This document shows positions 35,869 through 45,668 of a stretch of 64,000 nt of DNA, piece after piece (within the stretch, counting starts at the first letter, position 1; each line of letters opens with the position of its first letter). Below the pieces are notes generated by a model. That model ran no database searches and had not been told where the DNA came from. It saw only the letters and a program-made list of their open reading frames with translations. The position numbers and the translations under genes were made by a program. The stretch comes from Cytobacillus firmus NBRC 15306 (GTDB lineage: Bacteria > Bacillota > Bacilli > Bacillales > Cytobacillaceae), in the NCBI RefSeq assembly GCF_001591465.1, contig NZ_BCUY01000005.1, positions 1-64,000 on the forward strand. Direction: 5' to 3'.

Positions 35869-36241
35869 TCAGGATGGATTTGCTTATCCTCTTACTTTAA
35901 CAATCATTCTGGCTGCACTCTTTCTTCTTACCATTCAATTAGACCAGTTTATTTCTGAGAAAAGGATAGTGAATCAGGCGGAAACCGTCATGATGCAGGA
36001 ATACTACCTGCTGAGTTCCTTTAAAAAAACTGAAAAAATGCTGAGTGAAAATGCAGACCCGGAAGAGTCAGGAGTTTATTCGTTTAAAAAAGGATCGGTT
36101 TCATATGAGATTTCTTCAGTAGCAACAAGCTTAATTCAGATCACCTTCAAAACAAAAATTGGCTCTGATAAGGAAATTTCAGGTTATGCTTACTATGACA
36201 CAGACCTGCAAAAAATGATAAAATGGATTGAAAAAAACTGA
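35858..36241 (+). CDS. comGG: minor competence pseudopilin ComGG
   Basis: 127 residues. The N-terminus MYRNQDGFAYPLTLTIIL has a hydrophobic helix but no standard prepilin motif, as in ComGG of B. subtilis, which is not processed in the usual way. Most of the rest is charged (KKTEKMLSENADPEE). It begins before the comGF stop and ends at 36241, one base before the aroK region, so aroK may be read through from comG. Confidence 0.85.
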   Translation: MYRNQDGFAYPLTLTIILAALFLLTIQLDQFISEKRIVNQAETVMMQEYYLLSSFKKTEKMLSENADPEESGVYSFKKGSVSYEISSVATSLIQITFKTKIGSDKEISGYAYYDTDLQKMIKWIEKN

Positions 36242-36253
36242 GTGGGGATAAAG

Positions 36254-36751
36254 ATGAAGCCAATTTACTTAATCGGATTCATGGGTTCCGGCAAAACAAC
36301 GATAGGAAAAGAGCTGGCAGCCTGCTTAAATAAGGAAGTAATTGATACTGATGAAGAAATAGTGAAGCGCGAGAATAAAAATATTAATGATATTTTCGCG
36401 CAGCATGGAGAGGGATACTTCAGAAACCTTGAATCACTTATATTAAAAGAAATGGATGATAGAGCGGGAGTTATAACCACTGGCGGCGGCATTGTGATAA
36501 AGCCTGAAAACAGAAAAAGGCTTAGCGAAACAGGATTTGTTTTCTTCCTTTATGCGTCTCCTGAAGAAATCTTTAAACGGATTGAGAAGGATCATTCAAG
36601 ACCGCTGCTGAAAGGCGATAAAAAAAGGCTGATCCACGAACTTTATGAAAAAAGGATGCCGCTCTATGAAGAAACCGCCCATGTGATCATTGATACAACT
36701 AATAAAGATAAAGCAGAAATTATACAAGAAATAATCGATTGTTTAGAGTGA
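36254..36751 (+). CDS. aroK: shikimate kinase
   Basis: Phosphorylates shikimate at O3 in aromatic amino acid synthesis, cytosolic. The 165-residue protein has Walker A GFMGSGKTT (about residues 8-16), the shikimate-binding DTDEEI and GGGIV motifs, the LID SRPLL and the adenine-binding region near the end. ATG 36254 has GGGGATAAAG upstream. It follows comGG with almost no gap. B. subtilis calls it aroI/aroK at the same place. aroQ, the step before the last but one (3-dehydroquinate to 3-dehydroshikimate), is 16 kb on. Confidence 0.95.
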   Translation: MKPIYLIGFMGSGKTTIGKELAACLNKEVIDTDEEIVKRENKNINDIFAQHGEGYFRNLESLILKEMDDRAGVITTGGGIVIKPENRKRLSETGFVFFLYASPEEIFKRIEKDHSRPLLKGDKKRLIHELYEKRMPLYEETAHVIIDTTNKDKAEIIQEIIDCLE

Positions 36752-36823
36752 AAACCCGTTGGACATACTTGTAAATGATAAATATCAGGCAGCACTTGTA
36801 ATTCTGTATGGAAAAAGGCAGGT

Positions 36824-37015
36824 ATGAACATGAAATCCAACGATTATGTAAAGTATCTTACACAGACAGTAGTAAAATATATTGATCAGCCAAAAGATGA
36901 GCGAAAACGGCATCGTATTGAAAAAAAGGATATGAAAGAGCCGTTTTTATTCAGATGGTTTGGAATGTTTTCTTATCTGTTTTACTTGGGCATGAGAAAA
37001 AAGAAACATAAATAG
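36824..37015 (+). CDS. yqzE: YqzE family small protein
   Basis: A 63-residue basic protein with a hydrophobic or amphipathic segment (FLFRWFGMFSYLFYLGM) and a very basic end, as in YqzE. The position after comG in many Bacillus suggests co-transcription, but the function is unknown. ATG 36824 and the in-frame ATG 36830 are both possible; AGGCAGGT precedes them. Confidence 0.85.
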   Translation: MNMKSNDYVKYLTQTVVKYIDQPKDERKRHRIEKKDMKEPFLFRWFGMFSYLFYLGMRKKKHK

Positions 37016-37021
37016 CCTTTA

Positions 37022-37055
37022 TGCAAAAAACCGGCTAAATTGCCGGTTTTTTGCA
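37022..37055. terminator. bidirectional terminator between yqzE and yqhG
   Basis: TGCAAAAAACCGGC and GCCGGTTTTTTGCA form a 14-base stem around a six-base loop, serving both strands. Confidence 0.9.
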
Positions 37056-37058
37056 TTT

Positions 37059-37853
37059 TTAGACTGCGCTGTCTGTCAGATAAAAGAGACCGCCGTTTAT
37101 GATGGAGATATTAACCTTTGGTTCATATTGCTCCTGAAGAGCTGTTTTTTCGTTTTCATAACTTTCGCCCTTTTCTTCTGCCTCTTCATAAAAATGTTCA
37201 AGAAGGCTGAGATCTTTTTGCCAGCGCTTACGGGCCTCATCAGCCCATATATGATCTTCTTGTTCAATTTCGGCTTTAATAAAATTTGCTACCCTGTATA
37301 CTCCGCTTCCCGGCATAATAAGCGGAGACAGTGTGAACGAGTAGTCGGGGATTTTGGGCGTAAGGCTCATGCCAAGCAATCTGTCATGAAAACTTTCGAC
37401 CATCTGGCCATTTATCAATTGGAGGCCGATGGATTTGAAAACATCCCGTTTTCGGTCGCATTGATAGGATACGCGAATGTTCATTCCCAGCCATGGTCTT
37501 AGCGGCACCTGCTTTCCAGGTGCCTGCCGGTGATTTTCATATAATCGGATATAGCCGGCCAGGTTCCTGGCCGAATCAAAAATCTGGTGAAGCCTCGGGG
37601 AGCCAAAATGAATGACTTCCCCCTTAATATGCGGAGGGGACAGCTGCTGGTTTGTAATAAGCGTCATCTGCATCGGGTTTGGAATTCCGCCTGTTTTTTC
37701 GAGATAGTGCCAGTAAAAGGGACGATTCATTAACTCCTTATCCAAATCAATCGTCAGCTGTACGGTCATATACCCCGGACCTCTATCAATTATTTCACAC
37801 CCATTTGCGTGAAAATACCTTTCAAGGAATTTATGAATTTCCTGTTGCTGCAT
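37059..37853 (-). CDS. yqhG: YqhG family protein
   Basis: 264 residues, soluble. It resembles YqhG of Bacillus (MQQQEIHKFLERYFHANG start; YMTVQLTIDLDKEL; HYLEKTGG), a family with no established function that always sits beside the yqhH helicase gene. It starts inside yqhH and overlaps it by 23 bases, so the two are translationally coupled and oriented away from the gcv operon. Confidence 0.9.
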   Translation of the reverse strand: MQQQEIHKFLERYFHANGCEIIDRGPGYMTVQLTIDLDKELMNRPFYWHYLEKTGGIPNPMQMTLITNQQLSPPHIKGEVIHFGSPRLHQIFDSARNLAGYIRLYENHRQAPGKQVPLRPWLGMNIRVSYQCDRKRDVFKSIGLQLINGQMVESFHDRLLGMSLTPKIPDYSFTLSPLIMPGSGVYRVANFIKAEIEQEDHIWADEARKRWQKDLSLLEHFYEEAEEKGESYENEKTALQEQYEPKVNISIINGGLFYLTDSAV

Positions 37854-39519
37854 TCAGTTCACCTTCTTTCAGATCCTCTGCGAATTGAATCATGCTCGTC
37901 AAGTTCTCCATTTTAATTCTCATTTCACCTTCTGAAGCCGATTTTCCGAAAATATCAACAAGATGATCGTCAATACTGCCGAATTCAAGCCTTGTTAAAA
38001 TGTCGTCTAAATCACCGATGACTTTTTCAAAGAGATGTATTTTCTCATATAGAAGCTTCATTATGTGTTCTTCGACTGTTTTTTTCGTGGCGAAATTATA
38101 AATCATGACATCCTTTTCCTGTCCGAGACGATGGATGCGCCCAATCCTTTGTTCGAGCCGCATCGGGTTCCAGGGGAGATCAAAATTAATGATATGATTG
38201 CAGAACTGAAGGTTTATTCCTTCTCCTCCCGCTTCTGTTGCAATCAGGACTTGAGCATTCTTTTGGAAAAGCTCCCTCATCCAGTCCTTTTTGCCTCTTT
38301 TAAAACCACCCCTGAACGGAACCGATGTGATCCCATATTGCTTTAAAAACCACTGCAGGTACATTTGCGTTGCCCTGTATTCAGTAAAGATTATGACCTT
38401 GTCATTTATTTTCTGTATTAATTCCAGTGCTTTTTGAGCTTTTGAGTTTTGCTGAACCGCTTCAACCTTTTTAATAAGGTATTGTATTTGATCCTGGAAA
38501 GCTATTGGAGGCTGCTCCTGTCTTTTCAGCATATTCTGAAGCGTAAAATAGACAGCTTCTCTGCTTGAGCATGCTTCTCTTTGCAGGGTCATTACTGAAA
38601 ACTGGCTGGAACCCATCCAATTTTCTTCACTCCGCAGCTCTGTTACAGCTTCATAGAGCTCACGCTCGGCCTGGGAAAATTCAATCGGTATGGTTTCCAC
38701 ATGCCGTTTGGTCCATTCAATCCCGGTATCTGCCCTGCGGTTGCGAATCATGACTTTGTTTACCAGTTCCTTTAGATGTGCATCATCGTTTAAAGATCGT
38801 GAGTCTTTTTTATAATTCTCATAAAAAGCTGATTCATTGCCAAGATGTCCGGGTTTAAGCAGGGACACAAGATTGAAAATCTCACTGATTCGATTTTGAA
38901 TGGGTGTTGCTGTTAATAGGAGGCAAAACTTCTTTTTAAGGTTTTGTACAAATTCATAGTTTCTCGTTTTATTATTTTTTAGCTTGTGAGCTTCGTCTAT
39001 AATGATCAGGTCATAATCAAGGCTGTAAATAATGTCCCGATGAGGATTGCGTTTGGCTGTATCGATGGATGATACCACAACGTCGCATTGTTCCCATACA
39101 TAGCTTTTCCGCTGCGCCACAGCCGGAATAAAAAATTTGCTGTTCAGCTCCATGGCCCACTGGGAAACGAGGGAAGCTGGAACGAGTATTAGGACTTTTT
39201 TTACGAGTCCCCTGATCATATATTCCTTTAATATCAGCCCAGCTTCAATCGTTTTTCCAAGACCGACCTCATCAGCCAGGATCGCCTTGCCGTTCATGCT
39301 TTCGACTACCTGCTTGGCCACTTCCAGCTGATGGGGAAGAGGAGTAAGGTTAGGCAGATGCTTCGGAGCCTGCAAGCCTTCAAATTCAGGAATAGTTGTA
39401 TGGTTCTCAACCTCAACAGCCAGTTTATAAAGCTCCCAGTTTCCCCATGGGCCGTCGTCATCAATCCTTTTTAGGAATTCATCCTGCCAGGCAGAATCAA
39501 AGCCAATTTGCACTGTCAT
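37831..39519 (-). CDS. yqhH: SNF2-family DEAD/DEAH helicase-like ATPase YqhH
   Basis: 562 residues, about half the length of large SNF2 proteins. Motif I ADEVGLGKTIEAG (about 80-92), DEAH motif II (IIIDEAHKLKN, about 174), motif III region LLTATPIQN and the C-terminal helicase motifs GGEGINLQFCNHIINFDLP and QRIGRIHRLGQ are intact. Such ATPases translocate on DNA; the target is unknown. YqhG overlaps its end and is likely a partner. ATG at 39519 has GGAGCTG upstream. Transcribed away from the glycine riboswitch. Confidence 0.9.
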   Translation of the reverse strand: MTVQIGFDSAWQDEFLKRIDDDGPWGNWELYKLAVEVENHTTIPEFEGLQAPKHLPNLTPLPHQLEVAKQVVESMNGKAILADEVGLGKTIEAGLILKEYMIRGLVKKVLILVPASLVSQWAMELNSKFFIPAVAQRKSYVWEQCDVVVSSIDTAKRNPHRDIIYSLDYDLIIIDEAHKLKNNKTRNYEFVQNLKKKFCLLLTATPIQNRISEIFNLVSLLKPGHLGNESAFYENYKKDSRSLNDDAHLKELVNKVMIRNRRADTGIEWTKRHVETIPIEFSQAERELYEAVTELRSEENWMGSSQFSVMTLQREACSSREAVYFTLQNMLKRQEQPPIAFQDQIQYLIKKVEAVQQNSKAQKALELIQKINDKVIIFTEYRATQMYLQWFLKQYGITSVPFRGGFKRGKKDWMRELFQKNAQVLIATEAGGEGINLQFCNHIINFDLPWNPMRLEQRIGRIHRLGQEKDVMIYNFATKKTVEEHIMKLLYEKIHLFEKVIGDLDDILTRLEFGSIDDHLVDIFGKSASEGEMRIKMENLTSMIQFAEDLKEGELNAATGNS

Positions 39520-39710
39520 AAAAACAGCTCCTTTTATCTATATAAAGATATTGCCCAAACCTTGTTTAGGTGGTACGATGTTAATAGCTTTGAAAGTTTT
39601 GAAAGTTAACACATTACATTTAGTTAACCGAAGTAATGGATGCTTAATTTTTTCTGTTTGGTATAAGTATGACCATCTTGGAAAATTTTATAAATGCGAA
39701 TGACAACAAG

Positions 39711-39866
39711 GGGAGAGACTACATTAGTAGCGCCGAAGGAGCAAGCATAATCTGTGAATCTCTCAGGCAAAAGAACTCTTGTTTGACGCAGCTCTGGAGA
39801 GTGCTTTTTAATAAGCCACCCAAGGGGACAGCCGGTTTCGGTAAACTTTCAGGTGCAAGGACAGAG
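39711..39866 (+). ncRNA. tandem glycine riboswitch (gcvT leader)
   Basis: Two glycine aptamers in series precede gcvT. The first runs from GGGAGAGACT through GCGCCGAAGGAGCAA to CTCTCAGGCAAAAG (39711-39772) and the second from TCTGGAGAGTG through GCCACCCAAGGGGACAGCC to CTTTCAGGTGCAAGGACAGAG. Both have the CTCTCAGGCAAAAG-type binding core. Cooperative glycine binding is expected to stabilise the second aptamer and free the gcv genes from the following terminator, so the cleavage system is expressed when glycine is abundant. Confidence 0.95.
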
Positions 39867-39903
39867 ATCTTCTCATAATTGAGGGGATACTCTGTCCTTT
39901 TTT
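39857..39903 (+). terminator. riboswitch-controlled terminator
   Basis: AAGGACAGAG (39857) pairs with CTCTGTCCTT, followed by T-rich sequence; the left arm is also the end of the second aptamer, so aptamer and terminator are mutually exclusive. Confidence 0.85.
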
Positions 39904-39947
39904 ATGTTCCTAAAACAAATTTCAAGAGATTTAAGGGGGACGAGTAA

Positions 39948-41051
39948 ATGTCACAGTTAAAACGCACGCCTTTATTTGAGGTGTACAAGGATTACGGAGC
40001 AAAAACCATCGACTTCGGCGGCTGGGACCTTCCTGTACAATTTTCAAGCATTAAAGAAGAACATGAAGCAGTCCGTACAAAAGCCGGCCTTTTTGATGTA
40101 TCCCATATGGGTGAAATCGAAGTGAAGGGGACAGACAGTCTTAAATACCTTCAAAAAATGATGACGAACGATATTTCCAAATTAAAGAACTCAGGTGCTC
40201 AATATACAGCCATGTGCTATGAAAATGGCGGAACTGTTGATGATTTACTTGTCTATAAAATAGAGGATGACCACTATTTGCTGGTTGTAAATGCTTCCAA
40301 TATCGAAAAGGATTTTAACTGGCTGCAGGACCATGCTGAAGGCAATGTGGAATTGAAAAATCTTTCAGAAGATATGGCACAGCTGGCGATTCAGGGGCCG
40401 CTTGCAGAAAAAGTGCTCCAAAAGCTGGCTGGCACGAATCTGTCGGATATCGGATTTTTTAAATTCCAGCAGGATGTTGATTTGAATGGCAGGAAAGCCC
40501 TTGTCTCCAGAACTGGATATACAGGAGAAGACGGATTTGAAGTTTACTGTGATGCCAAGGATGCAGCCGCATTATGGAATGAAATTCTTGAAGCAGGCAA
40601 AGAAGAAGGCGTTCTCCCATGCGGACTTGGTGCAAGGGATACCCTTCGCTTCGAAGCCAACCTGGCACTATATGGACAGGAGCTCTCACCTGATATCACA
40701 CCGCTTGAAGCAGGAATCGGCTTTGCTGTCAAGGTGAATAAAGAAGCGGATTTTATCGGAAAAGAAGTGCTTAAGAACCAAATAGAAAACGGGGTGCCGC
40801 GCAAGCTGGCCGGAATTGAAATGATAGACCGCGGTATTCCGCGCCATGGATATCCTGTATACAAGGGTGAAGAACTGATCGGGGAAGTGACAACAGGCAC
40901 TCAATCTCCGACATTGAAAAAGAACATCGGCCTTGTTCTTATCAAGAAAGAGCATGCGGAGCTTGGAACTGAATTGGAAGTGGAGATTCGCGGCAAACGG
41001 CTGAAGGCCAAGATTGAAGCAACACCTTTTTACAAAAGAGAAAAGAACTAA
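39948..41051 (+). CDS. gcvT: glycine cleavage system T protein (aminomethyltransferase)
   Basis: Moves the methylene group from aminomethyl-lipoyl H protein to tetrahydrofolate, releasing ammonia. The 367-residue protein has the start [24 protein letters not shown], the conserved DVSHMGEI (folate-binding site, about residues 48-55), the [12 protein letters not shown] segment and the C-terminal barrel end. ATG follows AAGGGGG by about seven bases. Under the glycine riboswitch; ends just 13 bases before gcvPA. Confidence 0.96.
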   Translation: MSQLKRTPLFEVYKDYGAKTIDFGGWDLPVQFSSIKEEHEAVRTKAGLFDVSHMGEIEVKGTDSLKYLQKMMTNDISKLKNSGAQYTAMCYENGGTVDDLLVYKIEDDHYLLVVNASNIEKDFNWLQDHAEGNVELKNLSEDMAQLAIQGPLAEKVLQKLAGTNLSDIGFFKFQQDVDLNGRKALVSRTGYTGEDGFEVYCDAKDAAALWNEILEAGKEEGVLPCGLGARDTLRFEANLALYGQELSPDITPLEAGIGFAVKVNKEADFIGKEVLKNQIENGVPRKLAGIEMIDRGIPRHGYPVYKGEELIGEVTTGTQSPTLKKNIGLVLIKKEHAELGTELEVEIRGKRLKAKIEATPFYKREKN

Positions 41052-41064
41052 CCGGGGGGAGAAA

Positions 41065-42414
41065 ATGATGAAACATCGCTATTTACCGATGACAGAGTCT
41101 GACCAGAAAGCAATGCTTGAGAAAATCGGCGTCAGTTCTGTGGAAGAATTATTCAGTGATATTCCCGAGAGTGTAAGATTTAAGGGCGAATATAAAATCA
41201 AGCCGGCGAAATCAGAGACAGCCTTACTGAAAGAGCTTACTAAAATGGCTCATAAAAATGCTGATCTTCGCACAAATACATCTTTCCTTGGTGCGGGAGT
41301 TTATGATCATTACATGCCGGTCATTGTCGATCATGTTTTATCCCGTTCAGAGTTTTATACTGCCTATACTCCTTACCAGCCGGAAATTTCCCAGGGAGAG
41401 CTGCAGGCAATTTTCGAATTTCAGACCATGATCTGTGAATTAACAGGAATGGATGTTGCCAACTCATCCATGTATGATGGCGGAACTGCTCTTGCTGAAG
41501 CAGCCATGCTAAGCGCAGGCAGCACGCGCCGGAAGAAAATACTAATCTCAAGCGCAGTTCACCCTGAATCGAAGGAAGTAGTCAAAACATACGCAAAGGG
41601 CCAGTATATTGAAGTGATTGAGATTCCTCATAAAGATGGAACTACGGACCTTGAAGCCCTAAATGAAATGATTGGCGATGACATCGCAGCTGTGATTGTA
41701 CAGTACCCTAACTTTTTTGGGAGAGTCGAGCCTTTAAAAGAGCTTGAGGAAATTATTCATGCCCACAAGGCCATGTTTGTTGTTTCAAGCAACCCGCTTG
41801 CTCTTGGCGCGCTTACTCCTCCAGGGAAATTCGGTGCAGACATCGTAGCAGGAGATGCTCAGGTTTTCGGTATTCCTACTGCCTTTGGAGGCCCTCATTG
41901 CGGATATTTTGCCGTAACATCCAAGCTGATGAGAAAAGTGCCGGGACGTCTTGTCGGACAAACAGTAGATGATCAGGGACGCCGCGGTTTCGTGCTTACC
42001 CTTCAGGCGCGTGAACAGCATATACGCCGTGATAAGGCAACATCCAATATCTGTTCCAATCAGGCACTCAACGCACTGGCGGCATCTGTAGCGATGACTG
42101 CTCTCGGCAAGAAGGGCGTAAAGGAAATGGCTGCTGCCAATATGCAAAAAGCCCATTATGCAAAACAGCAATTCAAGGCCGCCGGCTTTGAAGTCCCATT
42201 CGAAGGCCCTTCATTTAATGAATTCGTCATCAAACTGAATAAGCCTGTTAAGGAAGTTAATCAAAAGCTCCTTGAAAAGGACATTATTGGCGGTTACGAT
42301 TTGGGCAGAGATTATGCTGACCTGAAAAATCATATGCTTGTTGCTGTAACGGAATTGAGAACGAAGGAAGAAATCGATGCATTCGTTAAAGAAATGGGGG
42401 ATTACCATGCATAA
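41065..42414 (+). CDS. gcvPA: glycine dehydrogenase subunit 1 (P protein, alpha)
   Basis: Decarboxylates glycine with GcvPB and passes the aminomethyl group to the H protein lipoate. The 449-residue protein is the alpha half of the two-subunit P protein: [13 protein letters not shown] start, [13 protein letters not shown], the [18 protein letters not shown] and GGTALAEAA segments. It lacks the PLP lysine, which is in the beta subunit. The start at ATG 41065 (or 41068) is fixed by GGGGGGAG; the reading opens at 41014 inside gcvT, which is not likely to be used. Its stop overlaps gcvPB. Confidence 0.95.
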   Translation: MMKHRYLPMTESDQKAMLEKIGVSSVEELFSDIPESVRFKGEYKIKPAKSETALLKELTKMAHKNADLRTNTSFLGAGVYDHYMPVIVDHVLSRSEFYTAYTPYQPEISQGELQAIFEFQTMICELTGMDVANSSMYDGGTALAEAAMLSAGSTRRKKILISSAVHPESKEVVKTYAKGQYIEVIEIPHKDGTTDLEALNEMIGDDIAAVIVQYPNFFGRVEPLKELEEIIHAHKAMFVVSSNPLALGALTPPGKFGADIVAGDAQVFGIPTAFGGPHCGYFAVTSKLMRKVPGRLVGQTVDDQGRRGFVLTLQAREQHIRRDKATSNICSNQALNALAASVAMTALGKKGVKEMAAANMQKAHYAKQQFKAAGFEVPFEGPSFNEFVIKLNKPVKEVNQKLLEKDIIGGYDLGRDYADLKNHMLVAVTELRTKEEIDAFVKEMGDYHA

Positions 42415-43870
42415 GGAAGATCAGCCACTCATCTTTGAATTAAGCACAGAAGGCCGTATCGGCTACAGCCTGCCGGAGATGGATATTCCGGAAATTGACC
42501 TGGGCGAGCTTCTTCCTGAGGGTTATCTGCGAGAAGAAGAGCCTGAGCTGCCGGAAGTGTCAGAACTTGATATCATGCGCCACTATACTGCACTTTCCAA
42601 ACGAAATCATGGTGTTGATTCGGGATTTTATCCACTTGGATCCTGCACAATGAAATATAATCCTAAAATCAATGAGAATGTAGCGCGCTTCAACGGTTTT
42701 GCCCACTTACACCCGCTGCAGGATGAAAGCTCTGTTCAGGGTGCGCTGGAATTAATGTATGATCTGCAGGAGCACCTGATTGAAATTACAGGAATGGATG
42801 AAGTGACACTTCAGCCGGCTGCAGGAGCGCACGGGGAATGGACTGGATTAATGATGATCCGTTCTTATCATGAAGCGAATGGCGATACCAAACGCACTAA
42901 AGTTGTCGTTCCTGACTCTGCCCACGGAACAAATCCGGCATCCGCAACTGTTGCAGGCTTTGAAACAGTAACGGTTAAATCGGATGAAAATGGGTTGGTG
43001 GATTTGGAGGACCTGAGAAGAGTGGTTGGTGAGGATACTGCTGCTCTTATGCTGACTAACCCGAACACATTAGGGTTGTTTGAAGAAAACATTCTTGAAA
43101 TGGCAGAGATTGTTCACAGTGCCGGCGGAAAGCTTTACTATGATGGAGCTAACCTGAATGCTGTACTTTCAAAGGCACGCCCTGGAGACATGGGATTTGA
43201 TGTTGTTCACCTTAATCTTCATAAAACATTTACAGGACCGCATGGGGGCGGCGGACCGGGATCTGGCCCTGTAGGCGTAAAAGCGGATCTGATCCCATAC
43301 CTTCCGAAGCCTGTTTTAGTTAAGAATGGTGACCAGTATGAATTTGATTATGACCGCCCGCAATCAATCGGCCGCGTGAAACCGTATTATGGAAACTTCG
43401 GCATCAATGTCCGGGCTTATACTTATATCCGTACTATGGGGCCGGATGGCCTGAAGGCAGTTACGGAAAATGCGGTACTAAACGCAAACTATATGATGAG
43501 AAGGCTTGAGCCATTCTTTGACCTGCCATTTGACAGACATTGCAAGCATGAATTCGTTTTAAGCGGCAAGCGTCAGAAGAAGCTTGGCGTGCGTACTTTG
43601 GATATTGCCAAGCGCCTTCTTGACTTTGGCTATCATCCGCCAACCATCTACTTCCCTCTTAACGTGGAAGAGTGCATCATGATAGAGCCGACAGAAACAG
43701 AATCTAAAGAAACCCTGGACGCTTTTGTTGACGCTATGATTCAAATTGCAAAAGAAGCTGAGGAAAACCCTGAGATTGTTCAGGAAGCACCTCATACAAC
43801 AGTGATTGGCCGTCTGGATGAAACCATGGCTGCAAGAAAGCCGGTTCTCCGTTACCAACAAAAACAATAA
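42407..43870 (+). CDS. gcvPB: glycine dehydrogenase subunit 2 (P protein, beta)
   Basis: The PLP-bearing half of glycine decarboxylase. The 487-residue protein has the motif [18 protein letters not shown], whose Lys (about residue 274) should bind PLP, plus [10 protein letters not shown] and DGANLNAV, which hold the cofactor phosphate and ring. ATG 42407 has GGGGG upstream and overlaps the gcvPA stop by eight bases. Ends before a terminator. GcvH is not in the window. Confidence 0.96.
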   Translation: MHKEDQPLIFELSTEGRIGYSLPEMDIPEIDLGELLPEGYLREEEPELPEVSELDIMRHYTALSKRNHGVDSGFYPLGSCTMKYNPKINENVARFNGFAHLHPLQDESSVQGALELMYDLQEHLIEITGMDEVTLQPAAGAHGEWTGLMMIRSYHEANGDTKRTKVVVPDSAHGTNPASATVAGFETVTVKSDENGLVDLEDLRRVVGEDTAALMLTNPNTLGLFEENILEMAEIVHSAGGKLYYDGANLNAVLSKARPGDMGFDVVHLNLHKTFTGPHGGGGPGSGPVGVKADLIPYLPKPVLVKNGDQYEFDYDRPQSIGRVKPYYGNFGINVRAYTYIRTMGPDGLKAVTENAVLNANYMMRRLEPFFDLPFDRHCKHEFVLSGKRQKKLGVRTLDIAKRLLDFGYHPPTIYFPLNVEECIMIEPTETESKETLDAFVDAMIQIAKEAEENPEIVQEAPHTTVIGRLDETMAARKPVLRYQQKQ

Positions 43871-43877
43871 TAAACAG

Positions 43878-43906
43878 AGGCCCCGTCAAACTGACGGGGC
43901 CTTTTC
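43878..43906. terminator. terminator of the gcv operon
   Basis: AGGCCCCGTCA pairs with TGACGGGGCCT around a three-base loop, followed by TTTT; the minus-strand side has few T, so it mainly serves gcv. Confidence 0.85.
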
Positions 43907-43917
43907 AAATAACACTA

Positions 43918-44301
43918 TTATTTTTTCGCCTTCACTTTTCCGGACCATTTTTTAAACCCGCCCTGCAGGTGTGAAAGGTCTTTATAGCCTTTACGGTGCA
44001 AAAACTGGGCAGCTCTCGCACTTCTCATGCCGCTCTGGCAATATAAGTAGACTGGCTTGTCCGGACGCAATTCTTTCATGCGCATTTTCATTTGTGAAAG
44101 CGGTATATTGCGTGCACCTAAAATATGGCCGTTTTCAAATTCATTTGGTTCGCGAACATCGATTAACTGGGCTTTTCTATAGCCTTCTCTAAACTGGTCT
44201 TCAGTAAGCGTTTTAACAATTCGGCGCTGATAAAACCATGTTATGACAGAATAGGTAATGATTGCACCCAAAATGATAAGAATGAAATAAAGTGTTTCCA
44301 A
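43918..44301 (-). CDS. yqhL: rhodanese-like membrane-anchored protein YqhL
   Basis: 127 residues: an N-terminal membrane helix (about residues 4-20), then a rhodanese domain with the active-site Cys in the loop YCQSGMRSA (about residue 90) and the FENGHILGARNIPL motif. It probably carries out sulfur transfer on the cytosolic side; the substrate is unknown. GAAAGGAGAAAG lies upstream of ATG 44301. It is convergent with the gcv operon and divergent from lipM. Confidence 0.9.
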   Translation of the reverse strand: METLYFILIILGAIITYSVITWFYQRRIVKTLTEDQFREGYRKAQLIDVREPNEFENGHILGARNIPLSQMKMRMKELRPDKPVYLYCQSGMRSARAAQFLHRKGYKDLSHLQGGFKKWSGKVKAKK

Positions 44302-44483
44302 TATGTCTTTCTCCTTTCACGCATAGGTAAGCCAACTAATATTATATAAGTCTTTCCTGATTGGAGTAAAGGAAATCAGGTAAATTTGTTCTGGAAATTC
44401 AACTTGCTTTATATTTCATTGGAATTTTGTTAGACTAATAACCGCAAATGACCAGTTAAAGAAATTGAAAATGAGGGTTACAT

Positions 44484-45320
44484 ATGACTAAAGAAGTGTG
44501 GCGGTTTATCGATTCAGGAGAAGGTTCGCCTTCTTTTAATATGGCTTTGGATGAAGCCTTGCTTGATTGGAACAGTGAGGGGAAGATGCCACCTGTAATC
44601 CGGTTTTACGGCTGGAATCCCGCAACTCTTTCAATTGGATACTTCCAAAAGGTTGAAAAAGAAATAGATGTGGAAGCAGTGAAGCAGCATGGCCTGGGAT
44701 TTGTCCGCAGACCAACAGGCGGAAGAGGGGTGCTGCACGAACATGAACTCACCTACAGTGTCATCGTTCCTGAAGCCCATCCCGAAATGCCAAGTACAGT
44801 AACTGAAGCATACAGAGTCATTTCTGAAGGAATTCTAAAAGGTTTTCACGCTCTGGGGATGGAAGCTTATTTTGCTGTACCAAAGACGGCTGAAGAAAGG
44901 GACTCTCTAAAAAATCCAAGATCTGCTGTTTGTTTTGATGCCCCAAGCTGGTATGAACTTGTTGTAGAAGGCCGTAAAGTAGCAGGGAGTGCACAAACAA
45001 GACAAAAAGGTGTAATCCTTCAGCATGGCTCTATTTTGCTTGATTTGGATGAAGACAAGCTGTTCAGCTTATTCAAATATCCTAATGACCGGGTAAAAGA
45101 GAGAATGCAAAAGGCTTTTAAAAATAAAGCAGTTGCCATAAATGAGCTGACAGCAGAAAATATTACTCTTAAACAGGCTAAGGCAGCTTTCAGGAAGGGG
45201 TTTGAGGAAGGCCTGGACATTGTACTGGAACCTTACGAGCTCTCAGAAGAAGAGATGGCATATGTACAAAAAATCGCAAAAGAACGATATGAAAGCGATG
45301 ACTGGAACTATAAGAGATAA
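44484..45320 (+). CDS. lipM: octanoyltransferase LipM
   Basis: Moves octanoate from acyl carrier protein to GcvH, the first step of lipoate assembly. The 278-residue protein of the BPL_LplA_LipB fold has the motif [19 protein letters not shown] (about residues 75-93) and the catalytic Cys in [12 protein letters not shown] (about residue 151) with the Lys in [10 protein letters not shown]. It fits with the glycine cleavage genes next door: GcvH is its acceptor. AGGGTT precedes ATG. A terminator follows. Confidence 0.94.
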   Translation: MTKEVWRFIDSGEGSPSFNMALDEALLDWNSEGKMPPVIRFYGWNPATLSIGYFQKVEKEIDVEAVKQHGLGFVRRPTGGRGVLHEHELTYSVIVPEAHPEMPSTVTEAYRVISEGILKGFHALGMEAYFAVPKTAEERDSLKNPRSAVCFDAPSWYELVVEGRKVAGSAQTRQKGVILQHGSILLDLDEDKLFSLFKYPNDRVKERMQKAFKNKAVAINELTAENITLKQAKAAFRKGFEEGLDIVLEPYELSEEEMAYVQKIAKERYESDDWNYKR

Positions 45321-45340
45321 AAGCGTCTAAGTCGCTTTTT
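45319..45340 (+). terminator. terminator of lipM
   Basis: AAAAGCG pairs with CGCTTTT around a seven-base loop and runs into T-rich sequence. Confidence 0.7.
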
Positions 45341-45668
45341 CTCTTTTTTAATGAATAATTTTCCAATTGCTGCTCTGAAAAAGTGCAAGCTTCAAAATAT
45401 GTTAAAATTTATCGTTAATTGTCGGAAATCGGCTGTTAACTCTGTTTTTCTTTAAATTTTAGTATATTTTAAGTTTGACAAAATCAGATTCAGTTGAATC
45501 AGACACAATATGTAGTGGTGTCGAAAATATTTAGGACACTATATATTGATTTTGAGGTTTGAGTTATGGTAACTTTAGGGTACTCTTTTAAAACAGATAG
45601 ATTTACCCTATCTGACAGAATACTTACACACATTAATTAGATAATTGAATTTAGAAGGAGTTGTAACA
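45321..45668. other. intergenic region upstream of nrdJ
   Basis: A 348-base AT-rich spacer containing the lipM terminator, two NrdR boxes and a strong AGAAGGAG ribosome binding site. I see no cobalamin riboswitch features (no AGGGAA or GCCACTG core) and no open reading frame of note. Confidence 0.6.
45503..45551 (+). promoter_or_regulatory. two NrdR boxes of the nrdJ promoter
   Basis: Box 1 is ACACAATATGTAGTGG (45503-45518) and box 2 is ACACTATATATTGATT (45536-45551); both fit the NrdR consensus ACACWATATATWGT closely, and their starts are 33 bases apart, about three turns of the helix, the spacing known for NrdR. A TATATT inside box 2 could be the -10, so repression would block it. Confidence 0.85.

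Larger units (their letters stand above)
39520..39947. other. yqhH / gcv divergent region
   Basis: The left 190 bases hold the yqhH start region and a promoter for gcv; the rest is the glycine riboswitch leader and its terminator (separate entries). AAGGGGG precedes gcvT. Confidence 0.6.

Noticed and set aside
41785-42171. 128-codon minus-strand reading inside gcvPA
   Set aside because: Antisense shadow of a strongly conserved gene; cysteine/serine-rich protein without family features.
45321-45668. cobalamin riboswitch upstream of B12-dependent nrdJ
   Set aside because: The conserved core sequences are not visible; NrdR boxes explain the region better.
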